The notes under the pieces are model-generated. The model worked only from the letters and a program-made list of their open reading frames with translations, was not told where the DNA came from and made no database searches. DNA of 64,000 bases, from assembly GCA_034509735.1 (NCBI GenBank), contig JACGWO010000003.1, forward strand, positions 38,114,873 through 38,178,872, read 5' to 3'. This document shows, one piece after another, positions 24,701 to 34,777 of the stretch. The position numbers and the translations under genes are program-made. Source of the stretch: Sesamum alatum (Eukaryota > Streptophyta > Magnoliopsida > Lamiales > Pedaliaceae). The stretch's first letter is position 1. Each line of letters opens with the position of its first letter.

Positions 24701-25823
24701 GTGAAAGGTTATTTTTTCAATTGATGGGATTCCTTGAATTGCACCTCCAACAGCAGGTGCATCATGGATTTGTGCAGTTGAAGTTGCAAATATTCCAAAT
24801 TGATTTTTCTCTGAATAAAGGAAGAAATCTTTGCATATGAGCTCACCGCTACAAGCAAGAGTAACACTGTACAACTGGGTAAAAAAACTCTCAAATTTGT
24901 TGGCTTTGGAAGGAAGATCATGATCTGGGCAATCTTGCTCTCTGCATGAATATGACAACCAAGTTGGTCTGTAAACAATGAGATCCTGGTGATTCCTGCT
25001 GAAGGTTATAAGGTACTGCCCATCGTCACTGAACTTACGAAAAAGAATGTCTGGGCACTCAATGTCAAATACTGTATGACATGGAACTATATTCTCGTAA
25101 AATCGTCTGGCACAGTGAACCTGGAAGAACCAACGTTAGATGTCACTGCGATGGTTGATTGGAGGTAAAAAAAAATGATAGAAATCCTACAAAATTCTCA
25201 AATCAGTATCTACACTCTATTTATCTCTGATTTTGCACAGTAAGTTTACTCTTCTGTGCTGGTTTTCTTCTTCCAGGCCTCATGAATTACTACCCATGCT
25301 CTTGTTCAAATTATTTTGTAATAAAACTTTAATTAAAATTCACTTCTTGGACACCCAAATCCCAGAGTGGCAATGTCGTCCTCGCTTCGGGTTCATCACA
25401 ATTTTACCCAACCAACTCTTGCAAAACAATTCCACCAGAACCAATTCTCACAAAACCTGCAAGTAAATTCAACCTAATACCATAACATAAATCACTTCAA
25501 ATTGAAAAGCAAAAAGGCAAATTAAGCTCCAAGAAACACCCCACCAGTCTCTTCAATCAAAAGAACCGATCTTGGCCAAGCCCACAACTAATCAAACCCA
25601 AACCAAACCAGAATTCATCTGCCCATCTCACAATCTCAACTCTAACACAGAATAAATCATCCCCCGCAAAAAGAAAAGAACCAACAAGTTAAAAAAAAAA
25701 AAAAAAAAAAAAAAGGATAAAGAAACAGAACCCGGAAAGAAGAAAGCGTACACTGGTGCCAGGAGCAGGACTAGAAATCTGGCGCTCGAAAATTCGGGCG
25801 GTAACATTATTGCTTCTAAACAT
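15724..25823 (-). CDS. DET1: DET1 (DE-ETIOLATED 1), complete, 11 exons
   Basis: Eleven exons assemble in phase to 531 aa (Arabidopsis DET1 is about 543): 25823-25752, 25120-24693, 24597-24369, 23773-23615, 22603-22535, 22379-22323, 16967-16887, 16655-16491, 16365-16270, 16076-15977, 15863-15724. The protein runs from MFRSNNVTARIFERQ, through ARRFYENIVPCHTVFD, SLRYQRIHILQIRDSG, LKQRLLSFIFRGIWNEE, KKKFYFHFQDYADLVIWK, FFAVYNMETTE and SQSPSPYFDHSLFRYDDK to the terminus AVVNIHFRR. This is the hallmark colinear DET1 sequence. DET1 is a nuclear protein that with COP10 and DDB1 forms the CDD complex linked to CUL4 ubiquitin ligase; it represses photomorphogenesis and associates with chromatin. Intron 3 has a GC donor (CAG|GCAAGT). 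Exon 4 starts TGT ATG TCA after CACAG, the only acceptor preserving phase. Intron 6 is 5355 bp and transposon-rich. No stop or frameshift was seen. Confidence 0.95.
18961..19444. mobile_element. hAT-like element remnant in DET1 intron 6
   Basis: The left end reads TAGGGATGGCAATAGGTC and the right end, reversed, reads TACCGATGGCAAGGGTCC, an imperfect terminal repeat resembling the common hAT terminus YAGGGRTGGCAA. No intact 8 bp duplication is visible and there is no transposase. Confidence 0.4.
19904..20536. mobile_element. GC-rich hAT-like non-autonomous element in DET1 intron 6
   Basis: The left end GTTAAAGGCGCACGCCGC and the reversed right end GTTATTAATGGCGCGTGCC continue into a shared CATGGCGCAA word, forming imperfect terminal inverted repeats. 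The interior has a GC-rich block (about 20235-20370) unlike the AT-rich intron, including CGTCGCCCA. Flanking ACTGAATC and AGTGAATA are 6 of 8 identical, compatible with a decayed 8 bp hAT duplication. Confidence 0.5.
20671..21304. mobile_element. PIF/Harbinger-type element with exact TTA duplication, DET1 intron 6
   Basis: The left terminus GGGCTCGTTTACTACGTG and reversed right terminus GGGCGTGTTTACTAGGGC are inverted repeats, and TTA flanks both sides (20668-20670, 21305-21307). TTA duplication plus a GGGC..GTTTACTA terminus is typical of Tourist/Harbinger elements. It is 634 bp with no transposase frame. Confidence 0.75.
21913..22156. mobile_element. Tourist-like MITE with TAA duplication, DET1 intron 6
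   Basis: A 244 bp element with termini GGATGTGCTTGC and reversed GGTTGCGATTGT, flanked by TAA on both sides. The interior is rich in AGATATTT/AAATATCT words. It lies about 170 bp from exon 6. Confidence 0.5.
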
Positions 25824-26345
25824 CAAGTATTTCGATCCCCTCTTCTTCCTCTCTTATGTAAATTAAAGTGTTGCGCTTCGTGAACCCTCTTTCACTCGTT
25901 CATGGCTGCCTCAGTCTTGCAAGTAGGGGGATTTTGCCATGGGGGAATTTGAGTGGAGGGAATACAAAGGGGGTAAGCGAGCAGGTTCAAGGAGAAAAAG
26001 ATAGAGACAAGTATAGAAATTGGCGATTTACGCTTGTGCACAGTATGTAGTCAGCAAGAAGCAACACATGAAATAGCAAGGACAAGAGGCAGCGTTGTAC
26101 ACTTGTAACCACAAGCCGCACTTTCTGAGAAAAAAGAGTTGCGATAATTTTGTGTTGTGTTTTTCGTAATCTTCCCTCAAAACTGAAAATTATGTCCGGA
26201 TAAAATCTTTATAGACCGTTTACGAGACTTGACAAGGGTGGATTTGATCTTTAATTTATCGATATGGGTTGTCTTGGCACGTTGTTTTTTTGGTATATAT
26301 AAAAATTATATTTTATAAATAATAATAATAATAATAATTTTTATA

Positions 26346-26387
<42 letters not shown>

Positions 26388-26797
26388 TAAAGAGGTATGG
26401 CCCTATGCCGCCACTTAAATAAATATATATATATATATATATAATTTAAGAAAGTATATATGAGGAGTGATTGTTGTTGTTGTTTGGGGCTCAATTATTA
26501 ATTTTTTTAATTATATGAAAGGCATGTCGATTTTTTTTGGTTTTTAGATAAAAGAATAAGAATAAATATTACTTTTAGTCTCTCAATTATGTCATTTATT
26601 GAAATTTGATTCTTTAAGTTTTCGATTCATTTCATTTGTATGTTCAAAGTACTTAAATCAAGTTAAAGGATAATTAAGCCAACCTTTTTTTTGCTACATC
26701 TTGTCCTAAGCCCCATTACAATCCAAGTATATACCCTTTGATTTATGCATTAATTCACATTTTATTGGTGGTGGAAGTTTGATTCACAAGCAACTCG
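25824..26797. other. DET1 promoter side and AT-rich spacer
   Basis: Contains the DET1 upstream region and microsatellites: (ATA)n at about 26318-26387 and (AT)n at about 26422-26442. No TATA box or other motif could be assigned with confidence, and no gene is seen. Confidence 0.4.
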
Positions 26798-27066
26798 ACT
26801 TATTTGCATTTACTGTCCTGTATATAAAGGGGTAGCAAAATAAGGATACTAATTATAGGGGTAGCAAAAATGACCTATAAGTAGTCCCGAAAAGCCTTAA
26901 TTTTAGTCCATGTTATCAAATTCGACAAGTCTCGAAAATTCAGTGGTCGAAATCCTGAAATTGCACAAAAAATATTTACTTATAGGTCAATTTTACTACC
27001 CCTATAATTAGTATCCTTATTTTATTACTCCTCCCTATATACAGGGCAGTTAATGCAATTAAACCC
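26798..27066. mobile_element. Mutator-like MITE with ~75 bp terminal inverted repeats
   Basis: A 269 bp element. The left arm (CTGTCCTGTATATAAAGG, GATACTAATTATAGGGG) is repeated inverted in the right arm at high identity. Termini are GACTTATTTGCA and reversed GGGTTTAATTGCA. Flanking 9-mers AAGCAACTC and TAGCAAGTT are partly matched, so the insertion is old. Ends resemble the 31104 element. Confidence 0.65.
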
Positions 27067-28013
27067 TAGCAAGTTTATGGTAATGACACTCTATTTTTAA
27101 TTTGAGTGCAACCCAAAATTTTAAACACTTTTTGAGTGATTAGAGTGACACATTTTTTAGAGTGTTGAGACTTGTTTCATTTGATTTTGATAAAGTCAAT
27201 AAGACACTTGTGTTGTGAATGTTGTGTTGCATGTGCTTGTTCTCAATTGTTATCTCTTCTTAAACTATTAAGACGTATTAGTTTGTCGGATATATAAGAT
27301 TAACATGAAAGAAATTTTTTGGATTGGTACTTGGATAATTCGTACATTTTGAATTGTGATAGGGTTTTCGATTTCTCTAGATACATGATGTATAATCTCC
27401 TCTATAATTCAAGAAGAATATTGAACCATTTGTTATGTTTTGAGGTCTTGTATTCCTTCGATTTCATCAAGTATTTCTTGTTTTGATTTTATCGTTTATG
27501 GAATGATTATGATTGATAGATTTGACAAATCAATTCAATTTTAATTGTTTTATTACTATCCATGAGTTTTAATAATTCATAGTTATCATGAATGATTGGT
27601 ACGAGGCACAAACAAATTAATTATGTGTTCTGCATAATTTATTTATAGGGATAAGAAAATTAAGTTAGGTAATTGCAATTATCCCAATTATTTGATCTAG
27701 GTTTAATTATTTTCAAATATGCAATTGCTATTATCAAATTAATGTAGAGAGCTACCGTGTCAGTCAATGAGATAATAAGTTTTGATTTTAGATACTTGAG
27801 TCAAATCAACCATCACAGAAAAATTGGAATTTAGGATGGCTGTCCAAATAGATTTGAAGTTAATTGTTTGGAGGTGAACTTAATTATTTGTGATCAATGA
27901 TCGACACAACAATTGGATGATGCACACCATTGGATTTGATTTCTTCTATATTGATTTCTCAGCTAGATTATTTAACCCACCTCAGCTGGCGGGTTGGACT
28001 ATCTAATTAAAAT

Positions 28014-29214
28014 GGGTAAAGTGCAATAATCTCTCCTGTGTTTTCGCAAAGTTGCAAAAAACCCCCTGTACTAAAGAAATAGGTTAAAAACCTCCTGTGA
28101 TATATATAATTCAGCAAAAAACTCCAATTCCGTCAATTTTTAACGGAGAGTGGGATTCACTCGCGGAAGTGAGAGTGGTAGAGTTTTTTTCAGCTTTTCA
28201 TCTACTTTTGGTAGGCGAAAATATCCAATTTACCCTTGTATCTAATACAAATAACACAAATGATATTTAACTTCAATAAATACAATTTAACTTAAAATAA
28301 ATAAAATATATTATAATATTTTATTACAGGTAAATAAAATTTCGAAAGACTATATATTTATATAAATAAAACTTAACTTTTAGGTTATAAATATTATTTT
28401 AATTTTAAAATAAAAAATTAATTTTTAAATTATAATTTTAATTTTAAATATAATATATATATAGAGAGAGAGAGGCGATGGTAGTCGCCGTCGCTGTATC
28501 TGGACGGCAGCGACTGCCGTCGCCCAGCGATTAGAGAAGGGGGGCGCCCCTTCTCCTGCCGTCGCCCAGATCTATGGGCGACGTTGCCGTCACCCTTCTC
28601 CTTCTTCTGGGCGACGACGACGTCGTCGTCGCTGGATTTAGGGGGTGACACCGACGGCCATCGTCTCCGTCAAGATGCGATGGCTGTTGTTTGTATATAT
28701 CTATAAATATATATATATATATATATCATATTTATATATTTACTATTATTTATTTTTATATGTAATTGTTTAAATATATTATATTTTTTTTTATAAATTT
28801 ATATAGTATAAAAATATAAATTCAAACTTTTTAATGTGGACCTTTGATCTTAAAGAATTTATGATTCGATGGTTGTTATTATTCATCATTTATGTATTAT
28901 ATTATTTAAATATAATATTTAAATTTAAAAAGTTTTAACCTGGACCATTGATTCTTATAATTTAAAATCTAATGGTTGTAAATAGTTGATTAAATCCAAC
29001 GGTTATGATTGGTCTAACACAGATCAAATGCTTATGAGAAATAAGGGCATAACGGTCAAATAATTAAAAAACTAACGGTATTAGTGTCATTTAATGGATA
29101 GGGACGAGTGTGCAACATTTTAAAAAACACGAGGGATTGTTTAGCCTATTTTCTTATCACATAGGGTTTTTTGCTTTTTTGCCAAAACATAGGGAGGTTT
29201 TTTGCATTTTATCC
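28014..29214. mobile_element. Mutator-like element with exact 9-bp duplication and GC-rich core
   Basis: A 1201 bp element flanked by identical AATTAAAAT (28005-28013 and 29215-29223). Termini are GGGTAAAGTGCAA and reversed GGATAAAATGCAA, followed by a tract encoding no protein but rich in AAAACCYCC words. The core (about 28470-28690) is abruptly GC-rich, with GGGCGACG and its complement CGTCGCCC repeated in both orientations. No transposase; fits a non-autonomous MULE, possibly with captured host DNA. Confidence 0.75.
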
Positions 29215-29435
29215 AATTAAAATAGTAAATAGATTCAAACTTGAGCCCCCATATGGAAAAATAAACATAGGATAATCTTGTACTAATTTCTCTGTTCAGC
29301 CTAGGTCAAACTAAATGCCCCCTAAGAATAAAGGCAAGAACAGTGAAACTTATAATGGGAAGATTAATTAACAATAATTCCGGTGAATGACTTTGAGATC
29401 GATTTTAGAACGATTTTTATTTCCTATTTAAGTAA

Positions 29436-29462
29436 CTAGCAGTCACGCACACGTGATGCGTG
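29436..29462 (-). mobile_element. Helitron 3' terminus (remnant)
   Basis: On the minus strand the sequence reads CACGCATCACGTGTGCGTG, a 6 bp-stem hairpin, then ACTGCTAG and T. Hairpin plus CTAG plus T is a Helitron 3' end and matches the copies at 1780-2456. The rest of the element was not found; the Mutator-like element at 29478 sits immediately beside it. Confidence 0.55.
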
Positions 29463-29477
29463 AACAAATAAAATAAA

Positions 29478-30304
29478 GGGTTAATTACACTCATTTCCCC
29501 TGCTACTTTGGGAATATACAAATTACCCCCTCTTATTATGAAAATTACAAATTGTCCCATCTAGCTAACATGTGTTAGTTAAATTTAATAATAGGTACTT
29601 AAATGATCAATTTGCCCTCATTTATAAAACTGAAAATAATTCAATAAAATTAATAATAGAAGTATTTTTTTATTTTCTTTATTTGAAATGAAAAGAAGGA
29701 AAAAAGTTTTTCTTCAAATAATTTAAAAATATACGTATGTCTTCATTTTTTTAGGAATTGTAGCGTATAGAACTTTAAGAATTAAAATACACTAAAATTG
29801 ACTTGTTTAAATTTTAATTCGACACAGTAAAATTGGCTAAAATAATGAAATTTGCCTCAATATTTTTAATATTTGAGTAATATAAACTCTATTTTATTAC
29901 TTGCTATAAAATAATATAATTTTAACAAAATTTGCAAGCTTCGATGATTGTTAGGGGTAGAAATTAATGTCACAACCTACACATACACAATATTTGATTA
30001 AAAAAATATTATAAAATAATTTACTAAAGAATTACGAGTATACACCCTTATTAACTTTAAAAATAACAAATTATTCCTTAAGAGTATTTAAGTCATAGAA
30101 AACAGAGTTATTCAGGTCGATGGTATTATAGAAAATTTAGACCAATTCCTTTTTATGACATCAACGAAATCCATTAAGTTGACTAACGGAAGGGGCAATT
30201 TGTAAGGCGGGTATATTTAAAAGAAAAATTTATGTAATTTTTATACTAAGAGGGGAAAATTTATATATTCCCATAGTAGTAGGGGAGCTCAGTGTAAATA
30301 ACCC
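29478..30304. mobile_element. Mutator-like element with exact 9-bp duplication
   Basis: An 827 bp element flanked by identical TAAAATAAA (29469-29477 and 30305-30313). Termini GGGTTAATTACACTCATTTCCCC and reversed GGGTTATTTACACTGAGCTCCCC begin inverted repeats of roughly 80 bp. The AT-rich interior has no coding frame. Confidence 0.8.
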
Positions 30305-30319
30305 TAAAATAAATGTAGA

Positions 30320-30410
30320 AGCAAAAAAATACAGCTAGTGTCAAACTACTTTCCCACTTAAATAACTTGGGTTTGATTCCCCTTATGTGCATGTGGACTT
30401 CTATTTTAAC
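30320..30410 (+). repeat. Possible SINE fragment (B-box-like)
   Basis: GGGTTTGATTCCCC near 30370-30383 resembles a tRNA B box, preceded by CTAGTGTCAAACTAC. The match is short and no tail is visible. Confidence 0.25.
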
Positions 30411-31103
30411 AATCCTTTTTGGCACCACCGTTATTTTAACATATTTTAGCGGCGAAGATCATATTCAATAGAATTTTCAAACACTGGGACTAAATATAAC
30501 AAGTCAGAAATTTGAGGGATCAAATTCGATAAGTGGCATATTTTAAGGATCAAAAGTGATATTTACCCAAAAGAATAATTTCATATTTTATCTTGAATTA
30601 ATCCATCAAAATGCATAATGTTCATATTTGTTATGAACAATTATTGCTAATATGTAAACCCCCAATGTGTTATGGACTTTATTTTAAACTCAATTATTAG
30701 TTAATTTATTAGAGCTTTTAATTGGTAAATTATCCTAAAATTTTAATGTCAATGGTAATAAAAGTTGAAAATAAAAAATTAAAATATAAAAACAAGATAA
30801 ATATGTCTCCTAATGGAATGGTAATATCGAGGAAAGCGTTTGATTTTATTTTTATTGTCATTTTTTAATTTTTCAAACAAAAATGTTATTTAGTTTTTCT
30901 TTGTTTAATTTTTATCTTGAAATGAGAATGTATATATTTTAGTTAGTGTAGTTGTATCTCATATTATTTCCGACGTGAATATGAACTTGTTTGCGGTTTT
31001 TATTCAAAAAATAAATAAAACTGTATATATATATATATGTGTAATTAATCCTAAGGAGTTTTCTAGCCACAATATTACTCTAATAAATTGCAATTTTTTG
31101 AAA

Positions 31104-32213
31104 GGCTAAATTGCATTTTCTGCCCCATATATTAGGGGTTGGCAAAACAATGACTTTATATAAAGGGATGGCAAATACTACCCCACAATTTAATTTTTTT
31201 GGCAATTACAAGACTCCGGCATCGGAATTACAAAAAGTGACCGAAAATTGATGACATGGACTAAACCTAGGGTTTTTTTTGGGGCTTCTGCTAACATGGA
31301 ATTTTAATTAAAATTCAGATGCCAACTAAGCAAATGACTTCGGAAAAAATGATATAAAATAAATTTTGAATTTATATTATGTATCAAAATCAATAAAATA
31401 TACAACAAAGAAAATAAAATACATAAAATTGTAAAAAATAAATTAGTATTTTATACATAATTATATATTATTAAAAAAAGTAAACCTATAAAAAAAAAAA
31501 AATTCACCCCTACCCCCCACCCCCTGCCCTCATCCCCCCGTTCTCCCCCCCCCCCCCAATCCACCCCATCGCCGCCCAGAAAGGGGCGACGGCGAGGCCG
31601 ACTAGCAACTGGGCGGCGTCGTCACCCAATGCACAATTGGGCGACGACGGTTGCTCAGCTACACTCTGGCGGCGACGTCGTTGCCCCTCTCTACACGGGA
31701 TGGGCATTACTGCCCTTCTGTGGGGGGACGGGAAGAGGGTCGGGGGCTGCGGAGGGGATGGATTTGTGGGTGGGAGCCGGCGGAGGGGATGGGTTTGGGG
31801 GTGGGCAGCGGAGGGGATGGATTTTTTGGTTGGGGGAGGGGATGGGCTTTTTTTTAATTATATACTATTTTTTTATAATTTATAATTATATACATAATAT
31901 AAATTAAATATTCATTTTATATCATTTATTTTTCAAAGTCATTTGCTTAGGTGGCATTTCTTTAAAGAAGAAATCCATGTCATCGTCTTAGGTATAATTT
32001 CTTTTGAAGAATAAATCCATGTAAGCGAAATCCCCAAAATAAAACCCTAATTTTAGTCCACATAGGCAGATTCCGGCCACTTTTAAACATTTGATGGCCG
32101 GAGTCCTTTAATTGCCTAAAAACATTAATTCCAGGGTATTATTTGCCACCCCTTTATATAAGATCCTTGTTTTGCCACCCCCTAATATACGGGGCAGAAA
32201 ATGCAATTAAGTC
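31104..32213. mobile_element. Mutator-like element with exact 10-bp duplication and GC-rich core
   Basis: An 1110 bp element flanked by identical TTTTTTGAAA (31094-31103 and 32214-32223). Termini GGCTAAATTGCATTTTCTG and reversed GACTTAATTGCATTTTCTG open terminal inverted repeats that continue for over 100 bp at high identity. The core (about 31505-31850) is GC-rich, with GGGCGACG/GGGCGGCG words followed by a GGGATGG-rich stretch. No transposase. Open frames in the core are composition-driven. Confidence 0.85.
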
Positions 32214-32887
32214 TTTTTTGAAATATCACGCTTTCTAAGATTAATATGATTAACATTATTAAATTTAGGAAAAATTATAGCTACCTTCTCTAAAATTTGA
32301 CAAAATTACGAATACTCCCTCGTTGTTTGAAAAATTATAAAATCCTCTCAAATGAAAATTAATTATGTAGTCACTAGACGGTGATGTGAAAATTACCATT
32401 TTTCCCTTTATGATTTTTTTTCAAAAAATTTGGAAAAATGTAAAAAAATAATAATAAATCTTATGGTGATCAGTAAACTAAACAATCCATAAGGCATATT
32501 GATCAATAAAATTATTTTACGAAACTCTAAAATTACATATAAAATTATAATTTATCATCTAAAAGAATATTATTGTCAGTTGACTACAAAAATTTGATGA
32601 AAATCTAATGTAAGCCAATAAAATTAACTCATTGTTAGACGAACATTAAAATCAAGAAATTTTAATTATAATTTTCAAATAATAAAAAAATATTTATAAT
32701 TATATCAATTCTTACTAAAATTGTTACTATCACATATATTGCCATGTGGAGAAAGATTTTTCATCCAATTTCATAGGTTGAGTTATTTTCGTTCCCCTTT
32801 TTGGCCTATTCTTATAATGTACAGTTTCTAAACCTATTCTACAGCATATTTTCATGGGATATCACATATTTCCACTCCCCCCACCGC

Positions 32888-33146
32888 TATAAATACCAAA
32901 GCATTTCATCATTACACACATCAACAATCAATAGAATAATTAGAAGGTGAGAAATAATAATTACTTAGAACTGATCATTTTTTTTCCTTTCTTGAATTTG
33001 TTTTTCTCTTCTTGAGAAATTCTTGTTCAGATAGATCGAGTCATATCTGAACCAATTATTATATTTGTAATGTGATTAATTTTGTTAATCGCATGTATGA
33101 ATTACTTGTTATTAATTTTTTTTTTACGTGACATGCATGTACTCAG
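32888..33146 (+). promoter_or_regulatory. TATA box and probable 5'UTR intron of the GH17 gene
   Basis: TATAAATA at 32888-32895 lies a plausible distance before a leader. AG|GTGAGA at 32946/32947 and ACTCAG|GTGCG at 33146/33147 could bound a 200 bp intron in the 5'UTR. The TATA box is clear; the intron is inferred from consensus only. Confidence 0.45.
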
Positions 33147-33218
33147 GTGCGCGAATAAGCCACGAGACTAAGACGAGGAAGTCAAATAAGTGAGTACGTG
33201 GCACTCGCGAACGGATCA

Positions 33219-34777
33219 ATGACTCCTCGTTCCACGTTCGGCATCTTCTTCTTTCTCATTTTCGTCCGATCCATAGATGGGTCGGGCTTTTGCTGCAACT
33301 TGGGCACGCAGACATCGCACCTGCTCGATCCCACTATAACTGTGCAGTTAATGAAAGATAATGGATTTGAAAAGGTGAAGCTGTTTGAATCCGACGGTAC
33401 CTATTTGGAAGCTCTTGCAGGGTCGAAACTGCAGGTCATGGTCGGAGTCCCTAATTACTTGTTGTCGACCATGGCGACTAAACCTGAAGCAGCGGAAGAA
33501 TATGTGGCCAACAATGTTTCCCATTGGAGATCCAAGGATGTTGACATAAGGTAAATTTGTCTTTCAAACACGTAATTAGAAAGTTAGTGTACTGAATGAT
33601 GTAATGAATTGTTTTTTATGTCAGGTACGTTGCTGTTGGGAACGAACCGTTGCTCAAATCGTACGGTGGTAATTTCACAAATTTTACCTTTCCGGCACTC
33701 CAGAACATCCAAGGAGCCTTAGAGAAGGCGGGTTTAGCCAAGACCGTGAAGGCCACGATCCCGTTCAACGCGGACATATTCTACTCCCCTACCGGCAGCC
33801 CTTCCGGTGGGATTTTCAGGCCTGATATCCAAGATCTCATGGTATCGATAGCCAAATACATGAACGACCACGGCTGCCCCATCACCGTCAACATCTACCC
33901 TTTCATCTCACTTTACTACGACCCAAATTTCCCGATCAACTACGCGTTCTTTGATGGCGGCGTCCCCCCTCTCACCGATGGCAACTACACCTATACCAAT
34001 GCATTGGATGCAAACTTCGACACCCTCGTCGTGACCCTGGAGAAAAATGGTTTCGGATCATTGCCAATCATCGTCGGGGAAATTGGATGGCCTTCAGACG
34101 GAAATCCCAATGCCAATGCCACCCTAGCCCAGAAGTTCTACCAGGGACTCGTCAAGCGCGTCAAGGCGGACGTCGGCACCCCCCGACGGGCAGCCGCCCC
34201 CGATATTTACATGTTCTCCCTGATTGACGAAGATGCAAAGAGCATTGCCCCTGGACCCTTCGAGCCACACTGGGGAATCTTCAACATCGACGGTTCCATG
34301 AAATTCAGCCTGGATTTGGGCGACGGGAAAACCCTGACGGGGGCGAAGGGTGTCCAGTATCTTGAGAAGCAATGGTGCGTCGTGTCGCCTGATGCCAATG
34401 TGAACGACCCGAAGTTTGGCGAGGCGGTCGGCGACGCCTGCGGCCACGCGGACTGCACGGCGCTCACACCAGGCTCGTCGTGCGGGAGCTTGGACGTTAA
34501 GGGCAACGCGTCGTTCGCCTTCAACATGTATTTCCAGACGAACGATCAGAAGAGTGAGAGCTGTGATAAATTCAAGCCGTACTCGATGATCACGACGACG
34601 GATCCGAGCGCCGGGACTTGCAAGTTCCCCATCATGTTCAAGACGGAATTGAAAGGAAATGCGCAAGGACACGTACAACAGGGAGATGGATCGAATGCAT
34701 CGACCAGAAAGATGAATTCTGGTGTTCTTGGAGCAGTGATGCTGGCACTGATCACGGTTTTTGGCTATCTGAATTGA
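33219..34777 (+). CDS. Glucan endo-1,3-beta-glucosidase, GH17 with X8 domain and predicted GPI anchor
   Basis: Two exons, 33219-33550 and 33625-34777, give 494 aa; the first exon ends GAC ATA AG|GTAAAT. The start is ATG 33219 (MTPRSTFG); the open frame extends upstream only from a GTG. Order: signal peptide (FGIFFFLIFVRSIDGSG), GH17 barrel with acid/base Glu in YVAVGNEPL and nucleophile Glu in VGEIGWPSDG, then an X8/CBM43 domain from QWCVVSPDANVND with paired cysteines, and a C-terminal hydrophobic tail (VLGAVMLALITVFGYLN) after a small-residue region, as in GPI-anchored glucanases. Family members trim callose at plasmodesmata and walls. Oddity: the normal N-terminal (V)NWGT is here GFCCNLGT, with Trp replaced by Leu and two extra Cys. 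Catalytic residues remain. Confidence 0.9.

Noticed and set aside
31510..31907. Several overlapping Gly/Trp-rich open frames
   Set aside because: They occupy the GC-rich core of a transposon, in three frames and both strands at once.
33198..33218. Upstream start of the GH17 protein (MALANGS)
   Set aside because: The codon at 33198 is GTG; the first ATG is at 33219 and precedes a good signal peptide.
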